From assembly GCA_963204965.1 (NCBI GenBank), contig CAUJKA010000200.1, positions 1 through 64,000 of the forward strand: DNA of 64,000 nt, given 5' to 3'. A model generated the notes under the pieces. The model had not been told where the DNA came from. It made no database searches and saw nothing but the letters and a program-made list of their open reading frames with translations. The position numbers and the translations under genes were made by a program. The stretch comes from Planctomycetota bacterium (GTDB lineage Bacteria > Planctomycetota > Planctomycetia > Pirellulales > Pirellulaceae). Positions 63,401 to 64,000 of this stretch are shown piece after piece; within the stretch, counting starts at the first letter, position 1, and every line of letters begins with the position of its first letter.

Positions 63401-64000
63401 ACAGTGAATTGCATCAGCAAGCCATCATCGATCAATGGGCGTCTATTGTCGCCGAGACGATGGACTCTCTGTCGAGTATGCCGAAGGCCAGCGCCCTCAA
63501 TTGGTTGAAGTCTTGGCGTCCACAATCACTTTCGATACCGCTAGACAAACCTATTGGCAGTTCAGTCTCGTCTTCAATTCTTTCGACAGTAGATATCAAC
63601 GACGATAGCCAGATTACTGTAGCTGAACTATGGCAACGCGCAGAAGAGTTTGGTCAAAGCGACTCGATTGACGATTTGGATTTGAAGACCAACACAACGG
63701 GGCTTCAGAGTGTTGCACAAGTGAAGTGGTCTATCGAAGGTGACGGGCTTGAAATTACTCGCGAGAGCGCGGTCATCCAATACCGCTCGCCAAATTACTT
63801 TGCTGCGATTGCCGTCATCGTACTTGGAGTCATGGGGGCATTTGTTGCCCCGCGTGCGAAGAACTTAATCTTGAGCCTCTTGGCAGGACAACCGTGGATC
63901 TATTGGATGCTGTTGGCCTTGATATTGGCTTGGATACTACCGATAACGTGGCCAGCAATGTTTGTGGCGCTCGTCGCACTCTGGATGGCTGTATCGCAAT
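57457..64000 (+). CDS. Giant envelope protein with duplicated plan, runs off the window
   Basis: An open reading frame of more than 2180 codons without a stop up to the window edge. It starts with an ATG at 57457 and a signal peptide (LLQFASLFAALVACSSFVGA). Beta-rich sequence follows to about residue 1000, then membrane helices (about 1010-1070: VVLLILSIAAWLLLH, TAIAQIVLLALILGAF). At about 1090-1108 there is a second signal-peptide-like segment (TLTGLILICCISQSCQAQ), another long beta-rich region and a last membrane block from about 2112 (IAVIVLGVMGAFVA, WMLLALILAWILPIT). So the plan signal/beta/membrane occurs twice. It follows the 1151-aa gene by 7 bp. Function unknown; the C-terminus lies outside the window. 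Confidence 0.9.
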   Translation, partial: MLRRLLQFASLFAALVACSSFVGAQSRNDDWEIGKVYVPEDNPEIFNAFIPRDFWPIELKELNEKLELHQQQMLKQELNPAILDLAIYVATVNRELILSDNSYWKFSGFSSNGLVRVGHVSFALRDAKGNRAEQPQLSSVNRFDTEGLIEVESNNLENPLWFGFQLAPEVEENRRLFSFELPRAKLGSMLISADSNLVLSSEQVVVEPVANPKEVLGDRWPQSLEPRLQPRQTWWHVHLSGVTRFDLAISESVVDRGHSFHHAISSCTINHLIGPDSITSNATFQLASESGGLPIQLKLDPSQRVRSLTVDGKVATWKAVIAEEKSHYVQLSSVNLSKESRIEIQTVAKRDTLQDAAVRGPNDKANQTIRQHTIALPGIEIANSFVLSGITNVGTDNSIELVQVLPDSGLRPVGATHLHFGAVGEKWQLHWSRQPGRDQAVVADREERWVANSLCRLAVQTSTISATVNTVLTGSNLRSNEVRIPILKGWSVDRIRFPFDVSGKVRSGIVSSQAGDEIVLGWQGRPDNFEVYMEVTASNYLPGQTETLSIENPRVLSLPQASSPMYYLIEDSNRFRLRGSPSLLSMSVSKRDLSSWQQQLLSENDITLYRDLSSSQDKFVFDAYGDRASLSLASIFENASSGNYRLNTILSIVPANGNLDRIQLSLPNNEKLSDWSFEYSSNSDAGLPLQPKVLRAEPNTDLIVELPLPMAASTPFHVIASRNWATTDTNRSEFMAIPIISANDLALVDSVILLPSGLANFSDTEELELLPSVGCCNADIMDLINKIRDKRSTLLIDSWITARLEGNQARYLSLKATRADRTENWIWNQSLRHVVTSSGIIRHSLSIDLQPSGNQPLKIGVPTGWSLLSVTINGLASTQYSSDKGMLEFLNLGPQRISLEAVFESQMDVLSWYSQFGLDRPEYEVPVLQSSETLSIPPAYAFMSTSVFSESPLSSAVSLWPANWWKLFSPDKDTPSAKSGLHWSRVDVVAGTEGDSSQFHVIHRATLASLRAVVLLILSIAAWLLLHRWVRLWWWSCVVAGCCVTLLSGLATAIAQIVLLALILGAFARMVAFVARKPKSLPKRSPLSGARATLTGLILICCISQSCQAQSSDIDLKQSKVEEKRIFGVIIPFNGTVDSPGEYAYIPKELRDLLPGSTTAPTPKLIEPKIVSASLVMKLRQDPRDVSPVHEFNVEMKLQIYDSNSSILLPFNLEVLRPTSLILNGQPRLLGVRYFEEAEDRSGIIFRPDSTGAVTISIQFQPTIAESPDRKYKFSTPIPAVPNAVLRIVPNALTTGLVTNASGGFQRTLSGDISANLGPISELEVEWSESDRVAQAIAAEYGSETWVRDFGDGLCVASQIILDRGRSTQDEFDLFVDSDWEPVGSKWGSADLVSSTVVPALKRRVIRIRLDESAGSLITIRMLLAQRSQIRSTTLEVPFLMIDRLALKGKYFWWSTDKDADWIPEGIESLPVRTSRDDWGDLKLATDRTGYQIIGSSIKLRQQASSQLSNTQIESSTLRVYSSHTELDFDASWERMTPQSDDISVQLPPFSTVRKVEINNKSITPSQSNSNRLTIPANLTNQLANRIRVSVELPPMQGVVEGLPRILIESSQPRQSSYVVYRGADLQLKFLPTGSGLVFTSATTATRRVNLENMEVFVGDANLPTEMLGDRRLSAQLEIRRAATADQSAFTIQLSRQASGWRATARCEWNDPATQVDYAVFEVPATLRDSIDAAPLTSIFKPNRDSSRTTLCVPVTAPANQTDKRRVEFSFPIASLSSTQSFALPSIIAQHGNPATPVVILPKMVDSRAVSWTTTGAAVNAKWFEEAGVQQQDAFQYLTFTATQNKLSWQFSESQRQQARVDLVWMDLTSSTRGKVAGIMNYWITPRSQVTQVFEIPMNCEVLGVECGTRRTNWSVEQNQLRVTLQPNSVPIVVRVMAQWKLASSDRSMINYPKPLNAELPERFFLSKSSTGTWSPADQPLDSELHQQAIIDQWASIVAETMDSLSSMPKASALNWLKSWRPQSLSIPLDKPIGSSVSSSILSTVDINDDSQITVAELWQRAEEFGQSDSIDDLDLKTNTTGLQSVAQVKWSIEGDGLEITRESAVIQYRSPNYFAAIAVIVLGVMGAFVAPRAKNLILSLLAGQPWIYWMLLALILAWILPITWPAMFVALVALWMAVSQ

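Noticed and set aside
57457..64000. Minus-strand and out-of-frame short ORFs inside the last 6.5 kb
   Set aside because: A single open plus-strand frame covers the whole stretch with a signal peptide and membrane helices; the short ORFs are its shadows.
1..64000. tRNA, rRNA and riboswitch genes
   Set aside because: I found no cloverleaf, rRNA or known riboswitch pattern by eye; a covariance-model search would be needed to be sure.

Overview
The window looks like the chromosome of a planctomycete, most likely of the Pirellulaceae. The evidence is family content: a prepilin-like DUF1559 protein, a DUF1549/DUF1553 cytochrome c-type protein overlapping a DUF1501 protein, very large exported proteins of unknown function, a DeoR-controlled Planctomycetes/Verrucomicrobia-type bacterial microcompartment (BMC) operon, and intergenic regions full of degenerate dispersed repeats. 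GC is moderate and there is no prophage, CRISPR array, rRNA or tRNA that I can recognise. Genus is not determined.

Layout. 1-3.5 kb: two copies of a roughly 500-bp repeat (R1), one abutting a tyrosine-recombinase remnant, around a small membrane protein and a TPR protein. 3.5-7.2 kb: two glycosyltransferases, hypoxanthine phosphoribosyltransferase and a Cys-rich PSP1-like protein. 7.5-12.3 kb: a small lipoprotein-like gene overlapping a DUF1559 pseudopilin gene, and a 999-aa zinc metalloprotease. 12.8-21.1 kb: an FAD oxidoreductase, folK with a long C-terminal extension, a secreted endonuclease/phosphatase-fold protein, a DUF58/BatA-type pair and a secreted HExxH protein. 21.6-26.6 kb: a 1310-aa methyltransferase-like/PQQ-propeller/LamG protein with a coupled exported partner. 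27.0-36.2 kb: the BMC operon on the minus strand. 36.5-41.4 kb: the DUF1549/1553 and DUF1501 pair and a secreted protein. 42.2-49.1 kb: small TPR and unknown genes, comB, an overlapping FAD oxidoreductase/DUF1365/cyclopropane-fatty-acid-synthase cluster, a membrane protein and a phosphoesterase. 49.3-51.0 kb: a sigma-70 factor with extra N-terminal DNA-binding domains. 51.9-64 kb: a Tat-exported protein, a 1151-aa protein and an open reading frame of more than 2180 codons that leaves the window.

How the genes work together. The BMC operon (DeoR regulator, PduL phosphotransacylase, two hexamer shell proteins, acetate kinase, three pentamer shell proteins, acylating aldehyde dehydrogenase, an uncharacterised BMC protein, class II aldolase, lactate/malate dehydrogenase) fits the known planctomycetal compartment that cleaves fuculose/rhamnulose phosphates, oxidises lactaldehyde through an acyl-CoA and acyl phosphate, and makes ATP. 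Amphipathic helices that look like encapsulation peptides are visible on four of its proteins. A REP-like inverted repeat lies inside the operon, between pduL and the shell genes.

The least explained items are the giant terminal ORF, which contains an internal signal-peptide-like segment and two membrane blocks; the multi-HTH sigma factor; the 248-aa BMC protein; and several repeat families (R1, R2, REP-like, a 234-bp palindrome, a tandem 152-bp palindrome pair and a 71-bp palindrome).
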